Shown: positions 1-14,770, counted from the stretch's first letter. The stretch is DNA of 64,000 nt from Diphasiastrum complanatum (GCA_029204225.1 CM055094.1:5594063-5658062); one strand, 5' to 3'. The notes: generated by a model from the sequence alone, not told the origin. A program made the numbers and translations.

Positions 1-68
1 TGGCAAAAGATGTAACTAGAAGTACAGGGATTACTAGAGAAAATGCAGATCCAAATTGGAAGCCAGTA

Positions 69-825
69 TTGCCTATTTCCTTGAAAAATGTGCATGTCTG
101 TACTCTTTATGCAGAAGCTAGGATAATAGAGAAGCTCGTTTATCTTCATATAGTTTTTGTGTGGAATAGTAAGCCAGCATCATCAGCGAAGGAAGCTATT
201 TGTCGATTAGAAGATGTTCTATCAAAAGCAGGACTTCATAAGGGACATGTCAAAATACAGAAAGATGAAAAGCTTTTTAAAAAGTTAGGAAATATGCCTA
301 CTAAGCCAAGCATCGGAGGAGCAAAAGCACGTCGATTCCTATCAAACCATGTTGGTAAGGCTTCAAACATTCAACACTCAGTCTAGAAAGATATCGTTGC
401 TGCCACTCAGGACTTAGGGGTGACTGGCAAATCAAGATTATTGAAAGTTGATGTATGGAGTAAGCTTGACAGTGTGATTAAAATATTAAGAAAAGACAAA
501 TTTTCTGATACTTATAAGAGAGCTCTACAAGAGACGTGTCGATTTTGTTGATGCAGTATCAAAAGCATGGGGAGAATATCACATCACTCATTACATTGTT
601 AGCATACATGCTCAGAGTAGCTTTCAATTCAACTATATATTTTGTTCCCAATATAAGACTGACATTACAATTTTGACATGTGCAACACATACTAAGAGAT
701 CATACATCATTTTTTGCAAACACATATGGAAGCCTAAGTGTCTGGTCATTACAAGGGATGGAGAAGTCACATTGGCAAGCACGGGCAGCAATTCATCGAA
801 ATACACAACATGGAGGAACGAAATA
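69..825 (+). pseudogene. Degenerate repeat-like ORF of unrecognised family
   Basis: An open frame of 105 codons ends at a TAG at 384-386, and the same frame then reads on for about 50 more codons to a TGA near 550. After a frame change the reading resumes with AWGEYHITHYI (about 560-600). After about 100 bases of unrelated reading it resumes again with a run containing YGSLSVWSLQGMEKSHWQAR and NTQHGG (about 722-815). The sudden change from dense coding-like composition to stops looks like a decayed mobile-element or repeat protein. I do not recognise the family; the HITHYI and GMEKSHWQAR words remind me of multicopy plant and animal repeat proteins, but that is only an impression. It sits directly upstream of LTR-derived sequence. 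Confidence 0.4.
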
Positions 826-1740
826 ATATTTGCCAATTATTTCAGTGGTTCTACCGCAGAGTTCAAATTCGACAAATCACCAAATCTTCAAATTACGACA
901 AATTTAGAAAAGCTTGCAAATTCATTGAGCAGCAAAGAAGCTTAAAATTCATAGCTACAAAGATGTTACAAATGTAAATTGTATTCATAATATTCAATAT
1001 ATACAACGTTTCATTCAAAGGGATCTGATATTTCATCTTCTCCAATTGTTGTGCTATCATGTAGTAACTCTCTACTTGTATATGCATCCAGAAGATGCGC
1101 ATTGTCCTTGTTACCACTCAATTCTATATACGTTGCATACAATGAATAATGGGAACTCCTGAATGGTACATTCTCATCTATAAATCCTAATATGCTCAAA
1201 ACATACGATCTCTTCAAAAAAATTATTTTATTTGCTTTCGCAAATTTTTTATGTCCACCTAGATAATAGGATAAGGCTTTCACAACCATTATCATAGTCT
1301 CTCCAACTGGCCTGAGTTTGGAATGAGCAACGCAAATTTCATTTTTCTGAAAGTGCCTCAAGTAGTGGCCGAGACCACTATCCCTATGGAAAGATTATGA
1401 TTGTTGTTTGAAGCCCTCTCGACGAGTAGCAAACTCACCGATTACAAGTGTATTCTGCAACTACAAAATTGGAGTTCTTAGTATATAACATGTAATAGAA
1501 CACATACATCAGATAAACATACAGTAAAACTTTTAAACTTATGCATTCATTATCATCTGCTGCAACTAGATCGGAATGATCTATATTGTGACCACCTATT
1601 GAAGAAGAGTCATCTACAAATTTCATAACCGATGGACGAGGGAATTCTAGCTGGGTAGCTGGGCTTGGAATGAGATAAATTCCACATTAGAAGGCAAACT
1701 TCGTCCATGACCACTAACATTTGCCATAGCCCAGGACAAA
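826..1740. other. No supported gene
   Basis: AT-rich sequence with only short open frames. A minus-strand frame of 116 codons (1011-1361) has no recognised motif and no partner exons, so I do not call it. The stretch lies between the decayed ORF and the LTR beginning at 1741. Confidence 0.5.
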
Positions 1741-2237
1741 TGTCATGCCCATGACTGGTCTCGGGTAGCGTGTCCATGCTAGGGACCGGTAGACCAACAA
1801 CCCGTAAGTTAATTGTAACTATAAGGGAATTGGGGCCCTTATGTGTACATGGTCATAGTTAATGGTTGTAGGCCTAAACACATGGTGGTGGAGTTGGTAT
1901 GGGTCTATCAGTGAGTCATTAGGGAACTGGATGGTGTGGCCCAGATAGGATGCAGAGGTGTCCAGTGAGGTGCCATAGTGCACTACTAGTGGGGCATGGG
2001 CCTTGGAGGGTATAAGTATACCTGATGGGCTCTCACTAGTGTATGCTTGATTTTGTGATTAGTAGCTACATGCTGCTGGTGTGACTCCTCTTTCCATGAC
2101 TCTAATTGATCCATAGCTTGGGGGCTAGATCCGTTCGATCTAGGTTTGGTTGGGTTGGTTTATCCACCACCTGTTCCCTTGTGTTGTTGCTTTGTATGGT
2201 ATGCTTAGGCTTGAATCCTGTAGTGAGGATTTTATAT
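1741..2237 (+). repeat. LTR of an unclassified LTR retrotransposon (family 1)
   Basis: The unit starts TGTCATGCCCATGACTGG and runs to the base before a tRNA-iMet primer binding site at 2238. A second, shorter copy occurs at 37518-37925, and a fragment of the 3' part lies near 23098-23200. Shared words include GGGGCCCTTATGTGTA, GTGCACTACTAGTGG and CATAGCTTGGGG. The stretch around 2010-2035 (GGGTATAAGTATACC) could be the TATA region. LTR boundaries come from the TG start and from the primer site; the exact 3' base is uncertain because no clean CA end is seen. No downstream partner LTR is visible in the window. Confidence 0.7.
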
Positions 2238-2250
2238 TGGTATCAGAGCC
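2238..2250 (+). promoter_or_regulatory. Primer binding site, initiator tRNA-Met type
   Basis: TGGTATCAGAGCC is complementary to the 3' end of plant initiator tRNA-Met, the commonest primer of plant copia and gypsy elements. It marks the end of the LTR and the start of the internal region on the plus strand. Confidence 0.85.
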
Positions 2251-3877
<1,627 letters not shown>

Positions 3878-3878
3878 G

Positions 3879-3890
3879 TGGTATCAGAGC
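3879..3890 (+). promoter_or_regulatory. Primer binding site, initiator tRNA-Met type
   Basis: TGGTATCAGAGC lies one base after the LTR end, complementary to the 3' end of initiator tRNA-Met. Confidence 0.9.
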
Positions 3891-5638
3891 TTGGATCACA
3901 TCTACCAGGAGGTGGAGCTTGAGGATCTTGGATTTTGCAATTCTTTTGGTGTAGCTCTTTGCTTCTTCTTCTAGGTGTTGGAATTCAATTTCAAGAAGGT
4001 GGATTCTCAGATCCTTGGTGTACTTTCAGCCTAAAGATCATAATTGTGGATTTGTTCCATGAATTTTGAAGGAAATCATTGAATTTTTGATGAATTTAGT
4101 GAATTTTTCACCTAGAATTGATGGTTTTTGCAAGGAATTGATAATAGGATCTGGTGTAGTACGTTTTCCAGATTTTACTTGCTGTTTTACAGTCATTAAT
4201 TACAGAATTTAATGATTGCATGTTGGTTGAAAAGTCAAAAGGTTGATTAGATAGTGATTTTGGACCAAAAATTGGGGTTTTTGGACCATAAATGGGCTAT
4301 GGAAACCATGTTTGACTTGAATCAAAACTCTTAGTGCTTGCATGCAATTGATTTACAGGGATTTGGATTTGAAGGCATGAATTTGTGGATTTCCCCCATG
4401 AATTTGGGCCAAAATTGGTCAAAAATCATGGTTTTTTGATGTTTTTTGGACTAATTTTGGGGTAGATCTCAAAATTCTCAGCCAAGAATTGGTATGGACG
4501 TTTTCAGAGATGTAATGAAGCTGTCCCTAAGCTGTCATGAAGTTTGGTAGGGATTAGACACCATTAGGGGGCTCAAAACATTCAAAAATAGTGTATTTTT
4601 GATGATTTTTGAGCATGAATACCTCTCAATTGGGGGTCTGAACCTGTTGGTTCTTGTTACAAGCTGAAAGATATGTTGGATTGCCTCTGATTTGAGCCAT
4701 CATGAATCCAATTTGGATAGATGTGCATTAGACACCAACATATTGTAGTTTTGCTTGTTGAAGGAGGCCAAAAATGCATTTTTTGCATGATCTGGGCTTA
4801 TGATTGCTTGTTGGACCTGTTAGAAGCTTCTATGCCTCTCTAATGAACCTTAGTGGAGTTCTTGTAACCTCCTTCCAAGGCTTTTTGGGCTGGGATGTGT
4901 TTTTCGATGATACCTCTCCACAAAAATGCGCTCTCCTACAGTCATTTAATGCTCGCACGTGTGAAGCCAGGGGTGCAAGGTGATGTGGTAAGTCCCTTGT
5001 AGACCCACTCTCCCTCCGTGTCCTGAAGAGAAAGTTATGGTCGTCTGAAGTTTGGCAATTTTGAGCTAAAATTTGCAAAATTTCGGAATTGTTCTGATGC
5101 ATGCATGCTTGAAAATCAGTATAGTGGTTTCTTGATGATGGAAATGTATGGATAGACTTGTATGCATGCTTAAATGCATGTTGCATGCATAACCAGTGAT
5201 TTTGATCAGTAGAATTCTTGCATGTGACTATTTTTGGCAATTCTAGATCAAAAAGCAGATTTCCTAGCAACTAGGCCATTTACGGAAAATTTTTACTTTT
5301 TTGAAAAAGTCAGTGCATGTCAAGTTAGTTCCATGTAGGATCTTTCGAAATGATATCAATTTGAGACAATGGCTTTGTTTTTGAAAAATCGATCTGATTA
5401 ATCGATTTTCCCAGTTGGTCTATTTCGAACAGATTTCGAAAATCTTAATTTTTCGTAAAAGTTAGTGTTGGTCAAAAAAATGTTTGTTCTGATATTGATT
5501 TTGCAAAATTTTGCTCAAACAAGTGAAAGACCTTGCTGAATGATATCAGCCAGTTATGAAGGTTTTGAACGTTTCACTTATTGGTTGATGATTGGATCTC
5601 GACTAATTTAAGCAAATTTTGCATGTCAGAAAATCAAT
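3891..5638 (+). other. Long untranslated leader of the chromovirus
   Basis: About 1.75 kb between the primer site and the gag start with no plus-strand gene. It is TTTTG- and AAAATT-rich. A minus-strand frame at 4830-5270 has no recognisable motif and is treated as chance. Long leaders of this kind are common in plant gypsy elements. Confidence 0.6.
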
Positions 5639-6545
5639 ATGGCAGACGATAATGCAAATGCAGCTCTCGATGGTCAAGTGCCAATGCCTACCTATCTGCA
5701 AATTTGTCAGTCATTAAGCCAAGCGCTTAATGAGATAAACAACAAGAACACTTTACGTTATCAACAAATGGAAGTACCGTTAAATCAAGTGAAAGCTTTG
5801 TCTGCTCCGAATTTGGGCTTTCAGCCTGAACCATTTTCAGGGGAGAAGAAAAAGAAGAAGCCTGAAATTGTGGATGACTGGTTAACCAAGTGGACCGGTT
5901 ATTTTAATCTACACAGAATTCATGAGGAGAAAAAGATAGAGAGTGTTATTTTGTTCTTCCGAGGTAAAGCTTCGTTGTGGTGGCGTGATTTACAACCTAA
6001 ACCTACCACATGGGATGAGTTTATGGAGGTGTTCAGAAAGTCGTTTGTAGTTGTGGACGACTCGGATTTTTACCAAAGATTTGTGAATTGCAAAACGGGT
6101 ACTCGGAGTTTGGACTCATACCTACAAGATTTTATGGATTTGTGGAATAAAGTCCCCTCATTCGATGAAAAACTGGCATTGTGGCAGTTTATCCTAGGTC
6201 TGCCTGCAAATTATCAGAATGAGTGTAAGCGTAACGTGCTTCAAACCTTTGATGATGTAGTTCGTGTCGCAAAAGCGTATGACTCCACGGTTGTGGCATC
6301 TAGGAAGCAGTTACAAGCTAATCCATCTGGATCATCCGGACCCAGCCAGAAAAAAGGGAAGAAAAGAGTCATGGAAATAAGAATAAAAAATATTTTGACG
6401 AACTGGATCAAGCTGCATCTGAATTTAGACAAAAGAAAAAGTTGTCCCGGAAAAAGGCTAGAAGGACCAATGTTTGTTTCCATTGTGGTCAGCCTGGACA
6501 CGTTATGAAATCATCTGCCCAGAACGAAAGAAAGGCGCAGCTCAA
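5639..6545 (+). pseudogene. Chromovirus gag (capsid and zinc knuckle)
   Basis: Opens with ATG at 5639. Residues about 60-230 form a Retrotrans_gag capsid domain with the hallmark words ASLWWRDL, FRKSF and DSYLQDFMDLW. A basic linker follows. The nucleocapsid zinc knuckle (CFHCGQPGH) is read in a different frame near 6470-6500, and its last cysteine lies in yet another frame after a one-base slip, so at least two frameshifts break the ORF. Gag would package element RNA into virus-like particles. The 289-codon frame ends at 6508. Identification is firm; the protein is no longer intact. Confidence 0.88.
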
Positions 6546-7056
6546 GTGATTGAGATGCCAGGTGAAGAGAATCTTAAGCTGGAAATTAATAAAATTAATT
6601 GTGAGTGTGATTGTTCTTTCAGTACTACTTCATCCTTGCCAAATGATTTATTTCGTTTGAAAGGCACTGTGAATGGACATGAAGTTAGTATTTTAGTGGA
6701 CAGTGGATCTACTCATAATTTCATTAGCTCTGGTCTTGTGCAGAGACTCGGACTCAAAACTGAAGCCAGTAACCATAGATATCATGTATATCTAGCTTCA
6801 GGAGCGGAGTTGGAGACGTGGGATGTGAAAGTTCCAAGGCTCCCTGTTTGGATCTAGGACTATAGAGAGTTAATTGATTTCCATGTTTTAGATTTAGCAC
6901 GTACGGATATTATTCTAGGATACGAGTGGTTATTTATAAGCATCCTGAAATAGATTTTGAAAAGCATGTTCTCTCTTTTCAAGAGGGTAAAGAAATAGTT
7001 ACATTGTTTGGAGACAATTTTGTACATCCATCTGGGATGAGTTCATTTGCTAAAGA
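6546..7056 (+). pseudogene. Chromovirus aspartic protease
   Basis: The retropepsin motif LVDSGSTHNFIS is at about 6693-6730, preceded by FRLKGTVNGHEV. After a TAG at 6855-6857 the same frame continues to the second conserved motif, DIILGYEWL (about 6905-6935), which matches the ILG-x-DW signature of this protease family with Glu for Asp. A frameshift follows. The enzyme would cleave the polyprotein; the stop and frameshift show decay. It lies directly between gag and RT as expected for gag-pol order. Confidence 0.85.
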
Positions 7057-7428
7057 ATGGAGATTTTTGATTCACAATATGAAGCTTATTCCTTATTTGC
7101 TAAGCCAATTTTGGATTTATCTGAAATGCATCTAAGTAGTTGTGAATTGTCAAAAATTCTTAACTTGGTAGACTTACCTCAGGAGCAAATTGAGAAGAAT
7201 AAGTTATTGTCTGAATTCAAAGATGTATTTACAGAAGAATTACCTCATGGATTACCGCCGTCTAGATCGGTAGACCATAAGATTGAGTTAATTCCAGGTA
7301 GTCACCCTATCTCTAGACAACCTTATAGGTTTTCTCAGAAAGAAGAGGTAGAGATTACTAAGCAAATTGAAAATTACATGAAGATGGGTCATATTCAGCC
7401 AAGTAAGTCGCCTTGGGGTGGACATGTT
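7057..7428 (+). pseudogene. Chromovirus reverse transcriptase, N-terminal part only
   Basis: The frame contains the linker FKDVFTEELPHGLPPSR, the start-of-RT words VDHKIELIPGSHPISRQPYR and ITKQIENYMKMGHIQPSKSPW. These are the canonical residues just before RT motif 1 in Ty3/gypsy. Reading stops making sense at about 7428, where integrase sequence follows directly. All RT catalytic motifs, RNase H and the integrase core are therefore deleted. Confidence 0.85.
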
Positions 7429-8136
7429 GAGAACTTATGTGTCTCACAGGCAATCCCAGTGGGAAGATTACATTCCTTTGATTGAGTTTGCTTATAACAG
7501 TAGGAAACATTCTGCTACTGGTTATAGTCCGTTTATGCTGATGTACAGTTTTCAACCTAGATCTTTGGACAAAGTCTGTTAAGATCCAGAAAGTTGCAGA
7601 TTTCTTGCATGATATGCGTGAAATGCTGCAAGTGGCCCGTGATTGTATCCGGAGTGTTCAGGATAGAGCTAAGCACCATGCCGATCTTAAGAGGTCTCCC
7701 AGATATTTTAAAGTTGATGACTGGGTATATCTTAGAATACCTAAGGGATTTTAAGACTATGAGTACAGGGAAGTATTATAGATTGTCTACAAGATATTGT
7801 GGACCGTTTTGGATTATAAAGAAAATGGGTTCTTTAGCTTACGAATTAGATCTTCAGAACAAGATTACAGCTCACCTAGTGTTTCATGTAAGCCAATTGA
7901 AATTAAGTTTGCATGAAGGTGAAGTAGTTGGTTCAGAGGAAGATCTTACCCATTTGGAGGACTCATTGCTTAGTGTTCCTTTGGAGCCTGAAAAGGTACT
8001 CAGAACCAGAGATAAACAATTGGGAAATCGTTCTATCTCTGAGTGCTTGATCAGGTGGAAGGGACGGCCTGAGGATGATGATTCATGGGAAAGGGTCGAA
8101 ATCATAAAGAAGAATTTCCCTAGTTTTCATTTCTAG
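7429..8136 (+). pseudogene. Chromovirus integrase C-terminus with chromodomain
   Basis: In alternate frames the region reads QWEDYIPLIEFAYNS and TGYSPFMLMYSFQPR (end of the integrase core), then DRAKHHADLKR...FKVDDWVYLR (GPY/F-type region, about 7660-7740), then CGPFWIIKKMGSLAYELDL. The last 45 residues hold a chromodomain, with ECLIRWKGRPEDDDSWE ending in a TAG at 8134-8136. Chromodomains of this branch direct insertion into marked chromatin (known for the family). At least two frameshifts and an internal TAA near 7752 are present. Confidence 0.88.
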
Positions 8137-8151
8137 AGATAGAAATGGTTT

Positions 8152-8164
8152 AAGGGGGGGAGAA
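8152..8164 (+). promoter_or_regulatory. Polypurine tract
   Basis: AAGGGGGGGAGAA immediately precedes the 3' LTR, the normal position of the plus-strand primer. Confidence 0.85.
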
Positions 8165-8654
8165 TGTTATGTCCATGTCCTGTACAAGGGAATCGGAATT
8201 ATTCCTGACGTGGATAGCCGGTCACTCCAGTTGTATGTGGTTATTAGTTATGCTACGTCATTCCAGACGTGGTCGTATTAAATAATTAATAATCCTATGA
8301 GGGCCCAGACCTATAATTGGACATAGGAGCACATGCATGGTGAAGACTGCTTTAATGCAAGAATAGGAGATCAATAGCTCAATTTAGATTGCATGGGAAT
8401 CCTAAAGGGAATATTCTCTCTCTCTCTCTTGAGGAGCATAAGTCTAGTGGAAACTCGCCCATCCTCCTATTGTGAATTGTGATTCTTGAGCCAGTTCTTC
8501 CTCTCCTCTCTTGTGTTCTTCACTGTGGCTTGGGGGTGGATTGGTTAGGGTATTGACTAGCCTCTCCATATTGCTTGGGTGGTTCATGCTCCACATGTCC
8601 TTTTGGTTTGCATGTGATTGGAATCCTGTAGATCTTCACTTGGTGGTTCTTACA
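8165..8654 (+). repeat. 3' LTR of the chromovirus
   Basis: Begins TGTTATGTCC and ends TTCTTACA, giving the TG...CA ends expected of an LTR. The sequence after it starts CACTCTCTCTCGGG, so the right flank is also CT-rich, in line with insertion into or beside the CT tract. Confidence 0.9.
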
Positions 8655-9123
8655 CACTCTCTCTCGGGCCAGTTTCTGCTTTGGAGAATGGGCTTGAAGG
8701 CTGAAGATTGCGAGAAAAGGACGCGTGAGGGGCTTGGGTAACCCGAGTGATGGCTGCCCGAGGAGAGGTGGGAAAAGGGGGGGGGGGGGGGAGGGTTTAG
8801 GCCAGTTTTTACATCTTGAGTTTTTTTAACTTGTGGATTTCTTTTCTCGACATGGGTTTTTCAGTTTTTAAGAACTGATAGTTAAATTTTGCAGTTATTA
8901 ATTGAGGTTATAGTAGTTAAAAGATTTTTTGGTGCATTGACGTTTTAATTCCGATTTTTATTGCATAAATGATCCATTTGGTGATTCATTGGTATAATTG
9001 GCAAATAGAGCACAAATGGTCTGTAAATTGATTTTTTTAGACATTGCTTAGTTTAGCAATTACTATACCTGCAATGAATGCATTAACTGAACAAAGTTTT
9101 TTTAATTCTTAGTTGGCAAGCAA
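8655..9123. other. Flank and leader of the second gypsy remnant
   Basis: Short GC-richer stretch, a poly-G run near 8778-8792, then T-rich sequence. No gene. It probably is leader of the gypsy remnant that starts at 9124. Confidence 0.4.
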
Positions 9124-10350
9124 ATGGATGCTGATGAAATTTTGGAGGGGGGTGCTACCGAGATTCACCCGGCATCACCTGGAAGTGATGGGGGAAATAT
9201 AGAAATTCAGCCGGCCTCACCCGGCAGTGATGACACCCTAGACTCAGAAAAACCGTTGCAAACCTTAGGCAAGGCAGTTTTAGAACTTCATCAGAGCAAT
9301 AAACAATGGGATAAACAAATGCAAAATCTATTTAATGAACTGCAAGCTATTAACTCTAACAACTTGGGCTACCGACCGAAAATATTTTTCGGCGATAAAA
9401 AGTTTAAATGCCCAGAAGTTGTTGAAGACTGGATAAACCGTTGGACAAGCTAGTTTAGCTTGCACAACGTCCCAGAGGATAAATGAATATCATCGGTTCT
9501 ATTGTTTTTGGAAGGCAAAGCCTCTTCTTGGTGGAGGGAACTTTCGACAAAATCAATGACTTAGGCTGGATTCCTGACGGAATTCTGGAAAGCTTTTGTC
9601 ATGATAGAAGATTCCGAGCTGTATATTCGGTTTATCAACTGCAAAATGGGTAGCCGAGAACTGGACGGTTATGTCCATGAGTTCTTGGACTCTTTGGCCA
9701 AGGTGCCGCTATTTGATCGTAAGTTAGAACAGTGTCTTGCAATAAACTCAGGCACTGTGCCAAACAGTGCCCCGAACGGAAAGTAAAGTCGTCAAGTTTC
9801 ATGATTGTGAATTTAGCGGCAGGTAAATTGGAAGTCAATTTGTTGAATAATTGTGACTGTACTTGTAACTTTAGTGCACTCTCTTTCAAGCCTAATGAAT
9901 TGTTTCGTGTGAGAGGCAATATTTTAGGGAAAGACGTTTGATTCAGGTTGTACTCACAATTTTTTGAATGCTCAACTTGTGCAGAAGCTCCGAGTGACCA
10001 CCATGGCCAGTGATCACCGTTACGTGGTCCGTCTTGCCTCAGGGTCGGACACTGAGATTTGGGATGTCAAAGTCTCGCACTTAGAGCTTCGGATGCAGGA
10101 CTATGTTGAGTCGTTGGATTTCCATGTCATGAATCTAGACCGGACTGATGTGAATTTTGAGCTATGAATGGTTTTTTGACAAATTAGACTCTTTAGAGAT
10201 AGACTTTAAAAATCATTCTATGTTATTTAAAGATAAGTTTGATCATATTGTCTCTATTTCTGGAGAGATTGATGCTATCAAGATTGATGACGCTTTTGTC
10301 TTCTTTTTCACCAAAATGGCAGAAATAAAAGATTTTTTTGGTTTTCTCTG
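9124..10350 (+). pseudogene. Second, older gypsy gag-protease remnant
   Basis: Starts with ATG at 9124. The first 35 residues hold a duplicated phrase, (I)HPASPGSDGGN and (I)QPASPGSDD. Then comes a gag domain with NLGYRPKIFFGDKKF, VVEDWINRWTS and, after stops, KASSWWREL and ELDGYVHEFLDSLAKVPLFD. A jump leads to the end of a zinc knuckle (CAKQCPERK) and a protease region with FKPNELFRVRGN, TTMASDHRYVVRLASGS and a decayed YEWF motif near 10160. It resembles the neighbouring chromovirus in layout but is clearly a different family. Several stops and internal deletions; no RT is left. Confidence 0.8.
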
Positions 10351-10579
10351 ATTTCTCATATCCAATTGGATCTTAAGAATGGTAATCTGTATGGCTTCCC
10401 CCTGCTCAATAATCAAATTAGATTTCAAACAAGAAAATCCACTCAAATCAAGCAAGATATCTCTCAGTTTAACCCTAAAATGCAATTTTAACACTATTAT
10501 GCCAAAACAAGATGTCTAAATACAAGCTAACATCCATCCATATATCAAATACATGCTGAAAACTGAAAAATTGGCGTAG
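10351..10579. other. No gene seen
   Basis: AT-rich sequence between the gypsy remnant and the LTR edge at 10603. The minus-strand frame 10243-10494 has no motif. Confidence 0.4.
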
Positions 10580-10600
10580 CTCCCCGACAATGATGCCAAA
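10580..10600 (-). promoter_or_regulatory. Probable primer binding site of a minus-strand LTR element
   Basis: On the minus strand the sequence reads TTTGGCATCATTGTCGGGGA, close to the TTTGGCGCCGTTGCCGGGGA signature that follows the 5' LTR of many plant Tat/Athila-type gypsy elements. C-to-T type changes would explain the differences. Confidence 0.55.
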
Positions 10601-10602
10601 AT

Positions 10603-11260
10603 TGTAGTGGGCATTTTCTAGCCTACCCTCAACCCTAGATCCAACACACAAGCATCAAGAAGATGATGAGGATTAACTAGTTGTCACGCAATCCATTAAC
10701 ACTAAGCATTAACACTACATCCACAACAATGATAGAAACTTACTCTTTTCTCTCTCCCTTACTCTCTCACAAAAAGCATAAGAATGTTCAATCTCAATAA
10801 GCATCAAATCCAAAAAATAGCAAATCCAAAGAAAGCATGAGAGTTAGAGGAGAAAAGATGAAGAGCAAGGACATTCCATATCCATTCCATAAGAGGGCCA
10901 ACTTGCTTGTATTGAAATGAAGAGAATATGTACAAAATAACTCAAATCCACCACTATATATAGTGGATTTTAGGGCTTTGGCCTCAAATACTATTGGCCA
11001 ATTTCCACCTCCCTAACTATTTGAATTTGAAATTTGAAGGGAACCAATTAAATTGGTGGGAACCCCCTTTTATTCACTAACTTGACTTTTAGGCCTGCGA
11101 CATTAAAAGTCCCGCAAAAAGGCCTAAAGTCCTTTTCTTAACTTTTACTAATCAAATCTCTATGTGATCATCGGGTTGGACTTACACACACAGGGTGCCA
11201 AATCCCTCTCACTTATTACCTAGGGTTAGGGTTGTCTCGGGATCCGCAAACCCTTCAACA
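10603..11260 (-). repeat. Probable LTR of a minus-strand gypsy element
   Basis: On the plus strand the unit begins TGTAGTGGGC next to the primer site and could end at CTTCAACA near 11260. A palindromic TATA motif (CTATATATAG, 10954-10963) may be the promoter. The far boundary is uncertain, and no second copy is present. The phrase pair on aggregate 11070-11130 (AAAAAGGCC and AAGTCC) recurs loosely near 15070-15100. Confidence 0.5.
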
Positions 11261-11261
11261 T

Positions 11262-11570
11262 TACTACCGTGCAGTAACTGCTTTCTCTTCACGATTCTTA
11301 TCCTTATAGTTTACACTAAACAATTTAAGCTTGTCTTGTAAACATGACATCATGCCTAAACACATTAGCTAGGACTCAACACAAAATTCGAATGATTATC
11401 TGCTGAATTGAATACAAGCTATATCACCATTCAAACTTACTACTATGCAGTAACTACTTTCTCTTCACGATTGTTATTCTTACAGTTTACACTAAATTGT
11501 CTAAGCTTGTACTATAAACATGGCATCATGCCTAAATACATTAGCTAGCCATGATCTCTATAATCTTTTA
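11262..11570. repeat. Two copies of a 115-170 bp interspersed repeat
   Basis: Copies at about 11262-11380 and 11432-11570 share ACTACNNTGCAGTAACT, CTTTCTCTTCACGATT, TTTACACTAAA, AAGCTTGT and CATGCCTAAA. A third copy is at about 14560-14770. The order of words is kept in all three. No coding content is seen; it is probably a fragment of an LTR or a MITE-like element. Confidence 0.7.
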
Positions 11571-11589
11571 TGCATACAATAAATCGGAT

Positions 11590-11770
11590 CAGATGAGAAG
11601 TAGTAGATGCGTGAATCAGAGTTCATATGTGACCTCCATTGTATCAGATTATCTGATTCCTCAAAATTAGAGATCACAAGAGAGATGGAGAGCAATTCAA
11701 GAAATAGAGATACAATTTAATCTATAATCAGCATATCAGGATCACAACACATAGTGCAATACTATGGTGA
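11590..11770 (+). repeat. Interspersed repeat, inverted relative to 34590-34750
   Basis: The words GTAGATGCGTGAATCAGAGT, TGTATCAGATTATCTGATTC and GAGATCACAAGAGAGA recur in reverse complement at 34590-34750, with about 80-85% similarity by eye. There it directly follows a copia integrase remnant, so this may be copia-derived sequence or a repeat that inserted in copia. Confidence 0.65.
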
Positions 11771-13080
<1,310 letters not shown>

Positions 13081-13082
13081 AT

Positions 13083-14124
13083 GGCAGAATCGACAAACAT
13101 CTTCATTAGTCGAGATGTCATCTTCCTCAAAGACAAATTCTATGACCTCAAGTAGAAGCAGCAAATGCAGAAGTTCGTTCCAACGACTCCGATCACCATC
13201 AACAGGCCTAAACCTATGACTGTTTTGAAAACAATTGAAGATACTCTTATCATGTAGCAAGGAGAGCCATCTTTGACAATTGTTCAAAAATCTACTTAAA
13301 TCTGACATGAACTTGATTGATACATTCCTCAATCCAGTGCACTCCATAGGTATGGCATAGAAGACTACAAGTCGATAAACTTGCCCATGGATCCAATATT
13401 CAAGATGTCAAAGGACTTGTGCCCAAGAGCTAAAGCGGAGCAGAAGGAGATGTGCAAATACTTCTATCAACCGATAGTTAGATCGATCATGTATGCCACA
13501 CAGTCAGCACATTGTTGTACTATATGTCGAATCCGGGCCTACCTCATTGGAAAGCTCTACAAAGAGCCTTAAATACATACAAATCAAAAACCACTATGCT
13601 TTGTGCTATAATGAAAACACAAATTACTCACTAATTTTGAAATCTATTCTGATTTGGACTGGGCTGGATTGGGCTGGAGACATGGGCACTCAAAAATCCA
13701 CCTCTAGCTATCTATTTTTTCTAGCAAGAGAACTCATTTCATGAAGCAGTCGAAATGCATTTCTTTGCCCTCCACTAAATTTGAATATATCACAGCTACC
13801 TCTAGAGTGAAGAAAATCATTTGGCCCAAAATATTACTCTAGGATCTGGAGTTCCTTCATATCAGTCGAACTATACTCTATTACGACAATCAGAGTTGTA
13901 TCGCCCTATCTCTGAACTCACAAACTCACTATAGAAGCATATTGAAATTCAATTTCATTTTCTTAGAGAGAAAGTTCAAAACAAAGATGTTGAATTAAGT
14001 TACTGTCATATCGACAATATGTTGGCTAACATTTTGACAAAGCCAATGTCAAGGGAAAAGCATGTTGCCTCAACAAATATGTTAAATTTTATTTAGGATC
14101 CTAGCAGTTAAGCTTAATGGAGAG
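13083..14124 (+). pseudogene. Copia remnant: integrase end, RT end and RNase H
   Basis: Reads NIFISRDVIFLKDKFYDL (about 13091-13150), the end of copia integrase. After a deletion it reads KLSKD-like MSKDLCPRAKAEQKEM and RSIMYATQSA (13400-13510), the end of RT. RNase H follows in shifting frames: DWAGDMGTQKSTSSYLFFL (13660-13725), YYDNQSCIALS and IHIEIQFHFLREKVQ with NMLANILTKPMSREKHV (13870-14065). The ILTKPM phrase is the classic end of copia pol. Many stops and frameshifts. The minus-strand frame 12979-13347 is only the shadow of this region. Confidence 0.85.
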
Positions 14125-14502
<378 letters not shown>

Positions 14503-14559
14503 CTCTATGGTTGACATCCACATGACAATTAGCATCAACTCAACACTCAACACTCAATA

Positions 14560-14770
14560 CTCAACTCAACATGAAATTCAAATGATTATCTGCTGAATCC
14601 AATTTATGTCATTATTCAAACTTACTACCATGCAGTACCTGCTTTCAATTTATGACCGTTATCCTTACACGAAATTGTTTAAGCTTGTCTTGTAAACATG
14701 ACATCGTGCCTAAACACATTATTTAGCCACAATCTTCATAATCTTGTATATATACAATAAATCAGATCAA
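14560..14770. repeat. Third copy of the 11.3-kb interspersed repeat
   Basis: Shares AATGATTATCTGCTGAAT, CAAACTTACTACCATGCAGT, AAGCTTGTCTTGTAAACATG and ACAATAAATCAGATC with 11385-11590. This copy is single, whereas the 11.3-kb site has two. Confidence 0.7.

Noticed and set aside
1011-1361. Minus-strand frame of 116 codons
   Set aside because: No motif, no neighbouring exon with splice sites, and composition like random AT-rich sequence.
8651-8665. Target site duplication of the chromovirus
   Set aside because: Flanks are both CT-rich, so any short match is meaningless, and five-base windows do not match exactly.
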